From Rhizobium esperanzae (GTDB lineage Bacteria > Pseudomonadota > Alphaproteobacteria > Rhizobiales > Rhizobiaceae), in contig NZ_JACIFY010000030.1 in the NCBI RefSeq assembly GCF_014197615.1, forward strand, positions 1 to 48,646: a stretch of 48,646 nt of DNA, written 5' to 3'. Every line of letters begins with the position of its first letter. The first letter of the stretch is position 1. This document shows, one piece after another, positions 26,313-34,053 of the stretch. The notes below the pieces were generated by a model. That model searched no databases. It had not been told where the DNA came from and worked only from the letters and a program-made list of their open reading frames with translations. The position numbers and the translations under genes are program-made.

Positions 26313-26640
26313 GCCGTGGCGGCCGTCCGATCTGACGAATTCAGCGGCAATTACCGCCAAAAGCGGCCTTTCAAACATAAACGTTAAAAAATTCTCATCG
26401 ATATTAACGGCTTGTTTACCACGTTTCGTGAAAGGTGCGGATTGAGCAGTAGCAATCCGCATTCCTTACTCCAGTCTCGCGTTTCTAAGGATGCCGCTAC
26501 ATCGTTCAGCTTGAGGAAAGTCTAATTGACTAGCTTCTCATGAATGATGTGCTCCGGTCCGCGGCAAAGCCGTGGCCACAGAGGGAAAAGCCAAGGATCG
26601 AGCTCTGACGAGAGGTCGACCAGTCGAAGCGAGCAAGAAG
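26313..26640. other. 328-bp non-coding spacer upstream of podJ
   Basis: The first half is AT-rich compared with its surroundings (around 26375-26425) and contains a CtrA-like box at 26404-26418. I see no supported ORF. A GTG at 26572 in frame with podJ would extend the protein by 23 residues, but it lacks a ribosome-binding site. Confidence 0.55.
26404..26418 (+). promoter_or_regulatory. CtrA-like box upstream of podJ
   Basis: TTAA (26404-26407), 7 bp, then TTTA (26415-26418), followed by C. This is 7 of 8 positions of the alphaproteobacterial CtrA site TTAA-N7-TTAA. A second, weaker half (TTAA at 26384-26387, then TCAT after 7 bp) lies 20 bp upstream. Cell-cycle control of podJ is established in Caulobacter; its use here is inference. 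Confidence 0.4.
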
Positions 26641-29600
26641 ATGAACGGATCGCGATCAAATCCTTCCCGACAGTCCGACAGGACCTCGCTCGATGCGCTG
26701 AACCGCACGATCGAAGGGCTGGAGGCACGCATCGAAGGGCTGATGGGCAGTGGGCGCGAACAGCGGCCGCGCACGGCAACGGCCGAGCGCGATCCCTATG
26801 CCAGCGCCCCGCGCCCGGCACGGCCGCCGCTCGAACAGCGGCCGGATCCACTCGCCGAAATCCGCCAGCGCCAGCGCGCTCTCGAAGCAGGCCGCGAACG
26901 GCCCTATACACGCGAGCCGGCCCCGCAGATGCGCGAACCGGCGCCGCGCGCCGCCGCGCCGCTGGCCGCACCCGCCTTCCGCGCCGGCGACGACACGATG
27001 ACGGAGATCGCCCAGGCGCTCGTCAACCTGCGCCAGGACCTGAAGCGCGACATTTCCGAGGGCGTCACCCGCGAAATGAACGCGCTGCGCACCGAATTGC
27101 GCGAGATCAAAACAAGTGCCGGCGACGGCCGTTTCGCCGACGACATGCGCGCCGACATGGGCCGCCTTGCCCAGAGCATCAGCCAGCTGACCGGCCGCGC
27201 GAGCGGCCCGGAGGCCGCCGGCCTGCGCGAGGATTTCGAGGACCTGCGCTCGCTGATGGACGGGCTGGCGCGCGAGGATTCGCTGCGCCACATGGAAAAC
27301 CGCTGGGACGGCTTCGAGAGCCGGCTTGCCGCACTCGATACCGAGGGGCTGCAGGAAGAGCTGGTTTCGCTCGCCTACCGCCTCGACGACATCAAGCGCC
27401 ATATCGGCGGTATGGGCGAAAGCCCGGCGGTGCGGGCGCTGGAAGACAAGCTGATCGCCATCGCCACGGCGATGGAGCAGTTCGGCAATATGATCCAGCC
27501 GCACGACCGGGTCATGTCCGAGCAGTTCGCCGCCATGGATTCGCGCCTCGACGAGATCAGCCGGGCGATCGCGGCCAGCGGCCGGGCTGCCGCCACCAAC
27601 GACCCGGCGCTGATGCAGCGGCTGGAAAGCCGGCTTTCGGCGCTCGCCGACCAGATCGACCTGATGAGCCATGATGCGGCCAACCGCGTGAACCCGGCCG
27701 ACGAGCTGGCGATGCGGCTGGAGGCGCTGACGACGCGCGTCGAGGAGCTGACCAAGGCGGAAGCAACATCGCGGCTCGACGAACGGCTGGAGCATCTTTC
27801 CTATCTCCTGGAGCGCACGCAGAAGGCCGCACCGCAGCCCGACCTCACCGGACCGCTTTCCGATATTTCCCGCAAGATCGACGCGCTCGAGAACGGCGCC
27901 GTCAACGATGTGCTGGCGCAGCGGCTCGACTATCTTGCCCGGCGCATCGACGAGATGGCCTATCAGCAGCCGGCGCCGGCCGCTGCGATCGACGACGTCG
28001 CCTTCCAGCGTCTCGAAGGGCGGCTGAGCGACATCGCCGCCCGGCTGGAAGAGAGCACCGCGGCGGCCCCGACCGATGCGCGCGCGCTGAAGAGCCTCGA
28101 AGACCAGATCGCCAATCTTTCGGCGCTGATGAGCGAGCCGCGCGAAAGCGCTGCGATCCCCGCCGATCTCGACCGGCGCATGGGCGCGATCGAAGATTAT
28201 ATGGCGACCAGCGACGAATATATCATCGAGGCGGCGCGCCAGGCGGCGGAAGCCGTCGTCGAAGCCTATGCGCGCAATGGCAGCGCCCAGGGCGGCGTGC
28301 CCGCCGCCGACATGTCGGCGCTGACGGCGCTGGCCGAGGATCTGCGCCACCTCGAGGATATCAGCCGCGACAGCGAGGAGCGCACCCACAAGACGTTCAA
28401 GGCGCTGCACGAAACGCTGGTGCATATCGCCGACCGCCTCGACGGCATGGAAGAGCGCGGCGGACGGGCGAGCGCCCAGATGCCGGTCGCCGACGTCGAT
28501 TTCGATGTCGATCCCTATGCGCTGATGGTGGCGGAAGCCGAGATGGACAGGACGCCGGCCGCTGCCCCGGCGCCGAAGGCCTCTCCTGTGATCCGCACCG
28601 CCGAGGTCGCTGCCGAACCTGTCGCCCCCGCACAAGCCACCGTCATGAGCGGAACGAGCGCGATCGCCATCGAAGCCGCGACCAGGACGCCGGAGGCTGC
28701 GACAGCGGCACCGGCCAAGGTCAGCCTGCTCGCCAGCCTCGGCAAGCGGCTGCTGCCCGGCAAGAAGACCGAAGCCCGTGCCGCCGAACGCCCGATGATC
28801 GATCCTGCACCGTCGATCGATCCGACCGACGTGGTGCCCACGGATGCGTCGAACGAACTGCTCGAGCCGGGTTCCGGCGCCCCCGACGTCAAGAAGATCC
28901 TCGAGCGCGTCCGCGCCAGCCAGAATGCCGCCCGCGGCAAACCGGCCGCTGAGACCGATCGCGCCGATTATATCGCCGCCGCCCGCCGTGCGGCGCAGGC
29001 CGCCGCGATGGAAGTTGACGCCAACCCGAAGCAGGCCGTCAAGGCCGAGAAGAAGGGTGCTACCGCCGACAAGGCCGGCAAAATTTCGGACAAGGCTTCG
29101 GACAAAACTGGCAAGACCAGCGCCTTTTCGCGCTACCGGCGGCCAATCCTGCTGGCTGTCGGCGCCGTGCTGCTCGCCATCATGGCCTTCCCGCTCGCCC
29201 GGACATTGACGAGCGGCGAGCGCGCGCCGCAGCCGCCGGCAGAAGTTTCGGCATTGACGGGGGTAACGGAGAGCCCGGCCCCGGCCCTGCCTGAAGCAAC
29301 GCCCGTCCAGCCGAATGCCGGCACAGCGGAAACGACCGCTCCCGCATTGGAAGCGACACCTTCCGCCGCCGAACGGGCTGAGCCGGAAACAGCTCCGCCT
29401 GCCGCCGGCGAGCATCTGACCGAGGCAGCGCCGCTCGACGGCGAAGGGGCTGCGACATTTGCTCCGGCCGGCACAGCACCGGAGGCATCGGGCTTCGTTG
29501 CCAACACCCCGGCCGGCGGCGCATCCGCACCGCAAGCCACGATTGCCATTCCCGACACTGTCCAGCCGAAATCGCTCGCCGATGCAGCGCAGGGCGGCGA

Positions 29601-30417
29601 TCCGCTGGCGCTGTTCGAGATCGGCGCGCGCTATTCGGACGGCCGCAACGGCATGACGGTCGATCAGAAGCAGGCGGCAAGCTGGTACCAGCTTTCGGCC
29701 GACAAGGGTTTTGCACCCGCAGAATACCGGCTCGGCAGCATGTACGAGAAGGGCAACGGCGTCGAACGCGACATCGCCAAGGCGAAGGCCTTCTACGAAC
29801 AGGCGGCAAACCAGGGCAATGCCAGCGCCATGCACAATCTCGCCGTGCTTTACGCCTCCGGCGCGCTCGGCCAGCAGGATTATGCGACGGCAGCCTCCTG
29901 GTTCACCAAGGCCGCCAACCTCGGCATCACCGACAGCCAGTTCAACCTGGCGATCCTCTGTGCGCGCGGCAACGGGGTGCCGGCGGATCTCGAAGAGTCC
30001 TACAAATGGTTTGCGATCGCTGCCAAGGCCGGTGACAAGGATGCGGCCCAGAAGCGCGACGAAGTGGCCAAGGCCATGAAGCCCGACCAGCTCGAACAGG
30101 CCCGCGCCAAGGCCGATCTCTGGAAGCCGGAACCGGTCGACCACCGCACCAACGCCATCGACATTCCCGACGAATGGGCAGGAACAGGCCCCAAGACGGC
30201 AAGCGTCGACATGAAGAAGGCGATCCGCAACATCCAGGCGATCCTCAACAATAACGGCTTCGACGCCGGCGCGCCGGATGGCGAAATGGGCGCAAAGACC
30301 GTGACCGCGATCAAGAGCTTCCAGAAATCGGTCGGCCAGGAGCCGGACGGCAAGGTGACCGACGCGACCGTCAAGGCGCTGCTCGAACGCAACAAGCAGG
30401 GCAGCAAGGCGATCTGA
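26641..30417 (+). CDS. podJ: PodJ-like polar organelle/polarity protein
   Basis: This 1258-residue membrane protein marks a cell pole and organises division or polar growth in alphaproteobacteria. The cytoplasmic part (1 to about 830) is rich in heptad-like repeats with many DLASRLD-type segments, a long coiled coil. A single TM segment lies near 837-856 (PILLAVGAVLLAIMAFPLA), after a basic KTSAFSRYRR. The periplasmic part has a Pro/Ala-rich linker, three to four Sel1 repeats (about 978-1140: ALFEIGARYSDG, AEYRLGSMYEKGNGV, AMHNLAVLYASG, SQFNLAILCARGNGV) and a C-terminal peptidoglycan-binding domain (about 1188-1253, IQAILNNNGFDAGAPDG). Order and length match PodJ of Agrobacterium. I prefer ATG 26641 to the in-frame GTG 26572 because family-like sequence begins there. 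Monocistronic. Confidence 0.85.
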   Translation: MNGSRSNPSRQSDRTSLDALNRTIEGLEARIEGLMGSGREQRPRTATAERDPYASAPRPARPPLEQRPDPLAEIRQRQRALEAGRERPYTREPAPQMREPAPRAAAPLAAPAFRAGDDTMTEIAQALVNLRQDLKRDISEGVTREMNALRTELREIKTSAGDGRFADDMRADMGRLAQSISQLTGRASGPEAAGLREDFEDLRSLMDGLAREDSLRHMENRWDGFESRLAALDTEGLQEELVSLAYRLDDIKRHIGGMGESPAVRALEDKLIAIATAMEQFGNMIQPHDRVMSEQFAAMDSRLDEISRAIAASGRAAATNDPALMQRLESRLSALADQIDLMSHDAANRVNPADELAMRLEALTTRVEELTKAEATSRLDERLEHLSYLLERTQKAAPQPDLTGPLSDISRKIDALENGAVNDVLAQRLDYLARRIDEMAYQQPAPAAAIDDVAFQRLEGRLSDIAARLEESTAAAPTDARALKSLEDQIANLSALMSEPRESAAIPADLDRRMGAIEDYMATSDEYIIEAARQAAEAVVEAYARNGSAQGGVPAADMSALTALAEDLRHLEDISRDSEERTHKTFKALHETLVHIADRLDGMEERGGRASAQMPVADVDFDVDPYALMVAEAEMDRTPAAAPAPKASPVIRTAEVAAEPVAPAQATVMSGTSAIAIEAATRTPEAATAAPAKVSLLASLGKRLLPGKKTEARAAERPMIDPAPSIDPTDVVPTDASNELLEPGSGAPDVKKILERVRASQNAARGKPAAETDRADYIAAARRAAQAAAMEVDANPKQAVKAEKKGATADKAGKISDKASDKTGKTSAFSRYRRPILLAVGAVLLAIMAFPLARTLTSGERAPQPPAEVSALTGVTESPAPALPEATPVQPNAGTAETTAPALEATPSAAERAEPETAPPAAGEHLTEAAPLDGEGAATFAPAGTAPEASGFVANTPAGGASAPQATIAIPDTVQPKSLADAAQGGDPLALFEIGARYSDGRNGMTVDQKQAASWYQLSADKGFAPAEYRLGSMYEKGNGVERDIAKAKAFYEQAANQGNASAMHNLAVLYASGALGQQDYATAASWFTKAANLGITDSQFNLAILCARGNGVPADLEESYKWFAIAAKAGDKDAAQKRDEVAKAMKPDQLEQARAKADLWKPEPVDHRTNAIDIPDEWAGTGPKTASVDMKKAIRNIQAILNNNGFDAGAPDGEMGAKTVTAIKSFQKSVGQEPDGKVTDATVKALLERNKQGSKAI

Positions 30418-30452
30418 GGCGGGTTGTTTCGACGCGGGAGTCGGCTGTGAAG

Positions 30453-30489
30453 ACCCCTCCCCAGCCCCTTCCCACAAGGGGGAGGGGCT
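30453..30489 (+). repeat. GC-rich palindrome, copy 3 (after podJ)
   Basis: GCCCCTTCCC and GGGGGAGGGGC form an imperfect stem around ACAA, preceded by ACCCCTCCCC. It begins 36 bp after the podJ stop and could serve as its transcript end, although no T-run follows. Confidence 0.75.
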
Positions 30490-30570
30490 ATGCGCCGCAC
30501 CCCCCATGACAAACATCAACGCTTCTGCGGATGAGACGGTAAAATGAAATGCGGCGGGGCGGCATCCAAG

Positions 30571-30599
30571 TCCCTCCCCCTTGTGGGTTGGGGAAGGGT
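30571..30599 (-). repeat. GC-rich palindrome, copy 4 (inverted relative to copy 3)
   Basis: CCCTCCCCCTTGTGGG followed by TTGGGGAAGGG is the reverse complement type of copy 3, with small differences. Its flank GGGTCTTCG mirrors the GAAGACCCC flank of copy 3, so the two units face each other. Confidence 0.7.
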
Positions 30600-30849
30600 C
30601 TTCGCCGGTCTTGCGGCGTTCCGTCACAAAGCTTTTCCCAATTTTTCCGGCTCTCGTCACAAAACCTGAAAAAAGCCGGATTATGCGGGAGATATCGATC
30701 CGCGCATCGCCGAATCTCCTGCCATCGATCTCCATCGCCAATCGGGGCCGATCGAAAGCCTCTGGCAACGATTTCACAGTATGGTGCGCATTCGAACGGG
30801 GACGTGACGGAAACCGCCCGGCAGGCGCGGTCATCATTCGGGGTCGGTT

Positions 30850-31773
30850 GTGACAATCTATCTGCCCATCGCAGAATTGTCGGTGAACATTTTCATCATT
30901 CTCGGCATGGGGGCGGCCGTCGGATTCCTGTCTGGAATGTTCGGCGTCGGCGGCGGTTTTCTGATCACGCCGCTGTTGATTTTCTACAATATTCCCCCGG
31001 TCGTTGCTGTCGCGACCGGCGCCAACCAGGTGGTTGCCTCATCCATATCGGGCGCGATCACCCATTTCCGGCGCGGCACGCTCGACGTCAAGCTCGGCAC
31101 GGTGCTTTTGATCGGCGGTCTCTCGGGTGCCACGGTCGGCATCTGGATCTTCTCGCTGCTGCGCGCCATCGGCCAGCTCGATCTCATCATCTCGCTGATG
31201 TACGTTATCTTCCTCGGCACCGTCGGCGGGCTGATGCTGCTCGAAAGCATCAATGCCATGCGCCGCGCCGCGCGCAATGAGCCGCCGGCGCCGCGCAAGC
31301 CCGGCCACCAGCACTGGGTGCACAAGCTGCCGCTCAAGGTGCGCTTCAAGAAATCGAAGATCTATCTCAGCGTCATTCCGATCGTCGCGCTCGGTTTCGC
31401 GATCGGCATCCTCACCTCGATCATGGGCGTCGGCGGCGGCTTCATCATGGTGCCGGCGATGATCTATCTCCTGCGCATCCCGACCAATGTCGTCGTCGGC
31501 ACCTCGCTGTTCCAGATCATTTTCGTCACCGCCTATACGACGATCGTGCAGGCGGCGACGAATTTTTCCGTCGATATCGTGCTCGCCTTCATCCTGATGG
31601 TGGCGGGTGTCGTCGGGGCGCAATACGGCGTGCGCGTCGGCCAGAAGCTGCGCGGCGAGCAGCTGCGCGCCCTGCTCGGCCTGCTGGTGCTCGCCGTCGG
31701 CCTGCGTCTGGCGATCGCGCTGGTGGTGACGCCGGCCGACGTCTATTCGGTGGTGATGGGAGCCGGCAACTGA
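30850..31773 (+). CDS. TauE/SafE-family membrane exporter (sulfite/organosulfonate type)
   Basis: This 307-residue inner-membrane protein has about eight hydrophobic segments and two copies of the family signature, FGVGGGFLITPLLI near residues 36-49 and MGVGGGFIMVPAMI near 195-208. A basic loop with HQHWVHKLPLKVRFKKSK joins the halves. Members export sulfite, sulfoacetate or other small anions. The start is GTG 30850. Its stop TGA overlaps the next ATG by one base (TGATG), so the TIGR02186 protein is almost certainly co-translated and likely works with it. Confidence 0.88.
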   Translation: MTIYLPIAELSVNIFIILGMGAAVGFLSGMFGVGGGFLITPLLIFYNIPPVVAVATGANQVVASSISGAITHFRRGTLDVKLGTVLLIGGLSGATVGIWIFSLLRAIGQLDLIISLMYVIFLGTVGGLMLLESINAMRRAARNEPPAPRKPGHQHWVHKLPLKVRFKKSKIYLSVIPIVALGFAIGILTSIMGVGGGFIMVPAMIYLLRIPTNVVVGTSLFQIIFVTAYTTIVQAATNFSVDIVLAFILMVAGVVGAQYGVRVGQKLRGEQLRALLGLLVLAVGLRLAIALVVTPADVYSVVMGAGN

Positions 31774-32573
31774 TGCGCCTGCTTGCCGCCGTCATGACAT
31801 TCCTTTGCCTGCTGCCGGCGGTAGCCGGCGCGCAATGGCTGCCCGGGCAATCCACTGAAGCGGTGCGCGAAGGGCTTGAGATCGGCACCTCGACCAGCGA
31901 AATCGCCATTACCTCTGATTTCCACGGTGCCGACCTGACGATCTTCGGGGCGCTCTCCAACACCGACCAGTTGCTTCTCGCCATCGGCCAGTACGACGTG
32001 GTCGTGGTGCTGGAAGGCCCGCGCCAGGATGCGACGGTACGCAAGAAAGAGCGTGTCTTCGGCATCTGGGTGAACAGGCGCTCGATGACCTTCGAAGCGG
32101 TGCCGCACTCCTATTCGATGTCGAGTTCGCGGATGATCGATGATCTGACGACGCCACTCGAACTGACCGATCAGGGGATCGGCATCGATCACATTCCGCT
32201 GACGCCGGTCGGCTTCGTCGGCGACGGCAGCAATCTCGGCGAGTTCCGCGATGCCTTCCGACGGCTGCAGCAGGGCGGCGGCTTCTACGACCGCAACCCG
32301 AGCGGCGTGCGGTTTGTTTCCTCCAACCTTTTCAAGGCGAGCCTGCGCCTGCCGGCGAATATTCCGAACGGTGTCCACACCGTGCGCGCCTATCTCTTCA
32401 AGAGCGGCAATCTGGTGACCCAGGAATCGCTGCCGCTGCGCGTCATCAAGACCGGCATCGAGCAGACCATCACCGATGCGGCGCACAGCCAGCCGATTCT
32501 CTACGGTTTTGCGTCCGTGGCTCTCGCCGTCATCACCGGCTGGGGCGCCAGCCTGATCTTCCGCAAGGATTGA
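31773..32573 (+). CDS. TIGR02186-family membrane-anchored periplasmic protein
   Basis: This 266-residue protein has a signal peptide (MRLLAAVMTFLCLLPAVAGA, cut after GA), a beta-rich periplasmic domain beginning TSEIAITSDFHGADLTIFGAL, and a C-terminal TM segment (GFASVALAVITGWGASLIF) with a short RKD tail. The family is known mainly from alphaproteobacteria beside TauE-type exporters, without a proven function. The start overlaps the TauE stop (31771-31775). I infer that it is an accessory subunit presenting substrate to, or gating, the exporter. It has no cysteine in the mature part, so it is not a lipoprotein. Confidence 0.82.
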   Translation: MRLLAAVMTFLCLLPAVAGAQWLPGQSTEAVREGLEIGTSTSEIAITSDFHGADLTIFGALSNTDQLLLAIGQYDVVVVLEGPRQDATVRKKERVFGIWVNRRSMTFEAVPHSYSMSSSRMIDDLTTPLELTDQGIGIDHIPLTPVGFVGDGSNLGEFRDAFRRLQQGGGFYDRNPSGVRFVSSNLFKASLRLPANIPNGVHTVRAYLFKSGNLVTQESLPLRVIKTGIEQTITDAAHSQPILYGFASVALAVITGWGASLIFRKD

Positions 32574-32682
32574 GCCGCCGCGAGGCACGTCCCACCTACC
32601 CTTTTGAAAACTTCGTATTCGACTAAAAACCGGTCCTTAACATTTACGAGTTAGTAATCTCTCGGAAACGAGAGGTTTTGTC

Positions 32683-33264
32683 ATGCGTACTCGTATCGTT
32701 CTGGCCGCTATGGGTCTCGCGCTGCTTGCCGGCTGCGCGACGGCGCCGAAGCAGACGCGGAACATCTGCGCCGTCTTCGACCAGCGCGACGGGCTTTTCT
32801 CCAGCTGGCAGAGTGCTGCCGAGCGGACCGAGAAGAAATACGGCGTGCCGGTGCCGATCCTGATGGCGACGATGTATACCGAATCCGGCTTCCAGCCCTA
32901 TGCGCGGCCGCCGCGCACCAAGCTGTTCGGCTTCATTCCCTGGACCCGGCCTTCGACCGCCTACGGCTATTCGCAGGCACTCGACGGCACATGGGATCAC
33001 TATCAGTCGCAGACGGGGAATTGGACGGCGCGGCGGGCGAACTTCGCCGATGCGATCGATTTCATCGGCTGGTATCACGCCCAGAACAGCGCCGAGACCG
33101 GCATCCCGCTGAACGATGCCTATAATCTCTATCTCGCCTATTATTCCGGCCCGACCGGATACAAGCGCGGCGACTGGCGCTCGAACGGGCAGTTGCAGCA
33201 GACGGCGCAGAAGTTCGCGCGGATGGCCGGGACGTATCAGCAGCAGTTGCACGGGTGTAATTGA
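32683..33264 (+). CDS. Lipoprotein with lytic-transglycosylase-like (SLT) domain
   Basis: This 193-residue protein has a lipobox LLAGC with Cys18 as the lipidation site, so it is anchored to the outer or inner membrane. The catalytic Glu67 of the SLT fold lies in TMYTESGF. YGYSQALDGTWDHYQ near 98 and NLYLAYYSGPTGYKRGDW near 147 match the substrate groove of small transglycosylases. It would cleave peptidoglycan glycan strands, forming 1,6-anhydro-MurNAc ends. The start ATG at 32683 lies 110 bp after the TIGR02186 gene, in a more AT-rich spacer. It could also be a non-catalytic SLT protein, but the Glu is present. Confidence 0.85.
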   Translation: MRTRIVLAAMGLALLAGCATAPKQTRNICAVFDQRDGLFSSWQSAAERTEKKYGVPVPILMATMYTESGFQPYARPPRTKLFGFIPWTRPSTAYGYSQALDGTWDHYQSQTGNWTARRANFADAIDFIGWYHAQNSAETGIPLNDAYNLYLAYYSGPTGYKRGDWRSNGQLQQTAQKFARMAGTYQQQLHGCN

Positions 33265-33299
33265 GGGTGTGCCGTGTGGCACCCCATCGAGGCCAATCA

Positions 33300-34025
33300 C
33301 TACCCCCGCAAATTCCCATACCGGACCGAATAAATCCGATCCCGCCCCAGCAGGTGGGCGATCAGCGACGTCCGGTCGAAAAGACCGTGCATCGCCTGAT
33401 GGCCGAGATCGAGACCGCCGCTCATGACGCCGAAGGCGGGCATCAGCAGGCGGGCGCCGTCGGTGGCGAAACACGGGCGGCGGACGGATTTGTCGCGGCG
33501 GCGCACGGTGGCCGAGGGGTGCAGATGGCCGGCGATTTCGCCGCTCTGTAGACCATTCCTTGGCTCGTGGCGGAAGGTCAGGCCGGCATAATGTAGTTCG
33601 TCGGTGGAAACGCCGGGCAGATCGACGATGCCGTCGGGATCATGATTGCCGTTGATCCAGATCCATTCGCGGCCGCGCGCCAGGCCGACGATCAGCGCCC
33701 GGAAATTTTCCGGCAGATGCTTCGAACCGATGCGATCGTGAAAATTGTCGCCGAGCGAGACGACGAGCTTCGGATCGTAACGCGAGATGACGGCGGAAAG
33801 CACGGTTAGCGTCGCCAGCGTGTCATAGGGCGGCAGCATCATGCCGCGGCGAGCGAAGGCGGCGCCCTTTTCCAGATGCAGGTCGGAGACGACGAGCAGC
33901 CCGGCATCCGGCAGATAGAGGGCGCCGAGCGGATCGCAGACGGCGGCGATACCGTTCACCGATGTCTCGATGCCCGGTATCGCGGCCAGTCCGGAAATGT
34001 CGCGCGCCAGCGCCAGGCGGTTCAT
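33300..34025 (-). CDS. pdeM: Ligase-associated DNA damage response endonuclease PdeM
   Basis: This 241-residue calcineurin-like metallophosphoesterase has the metal-binding motifs VVSDLHLEKGAAFARRG near residue 47, VSLGDNFHDR near 91 and INGNHDPDG near 123, and GEIAGHLHPSA near 161. Members found beside an Lhr-type helicase are assigned to a DNA-damage response module. It follows lhr by 28 bp on the same strand, so they form an operon. The start is ATG 34025 (GTG 34028 is the adjacent alternative). A putative structure-specific nuclease role comes from the family, not from this sequence. Confidence 0.9.
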   Translation of the reverse strand: MNRLALARDISGLAAIPGIETSVNGIAAVCDPLGALYLPDAGLLVVSDLHLEKGAAFARRGMMLPPYDTLATLTVLSAVISRYDPKLVVSLGDNFHDRIGSKHLPENFRALIVGLARGREWIWINGNHDPDGIVDLPGVSTDELHYAGLTFRHEPRNGLQSGEIAGHLHPSATVRRRDKSVRRPCFATDGARLLMPAFGVMSGGLDLGHQAMHGLFDRTSLIAHLLGRDRIYSVRYGNLRG

Positions 34026-34053
34026 CACAGTCGTGTTTTCCCAGTCTTCGTCA

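Larger units (their letters stand above)
30418..30849. other. 432-bp podJ-tauE spacer holding two opposed palindromic repeats
   Basis: The spacer begins at the podJ stop and ends at the GTG start of the TauE gene. It holds two copies of the GC-rich palindrome family in opposite orientation (30453-30489 and 30571-30599), 81 bp apart. No ORF in it has convincing codon use or a ribosome-binding site. The promoter of the TauE gene should lie in 30650-30840, but I see no clear consensus. Confidence 0.6.

Noticed and set aside
26656..30837. A 1393-codon open frame antisense to podJ
   Set aside because: It is a shadow of a GC-rich, highly biased gene: composition is Arg/Gly/Leu-rich and low in domain-like pattern, and podJ on the other strand has clear domains.
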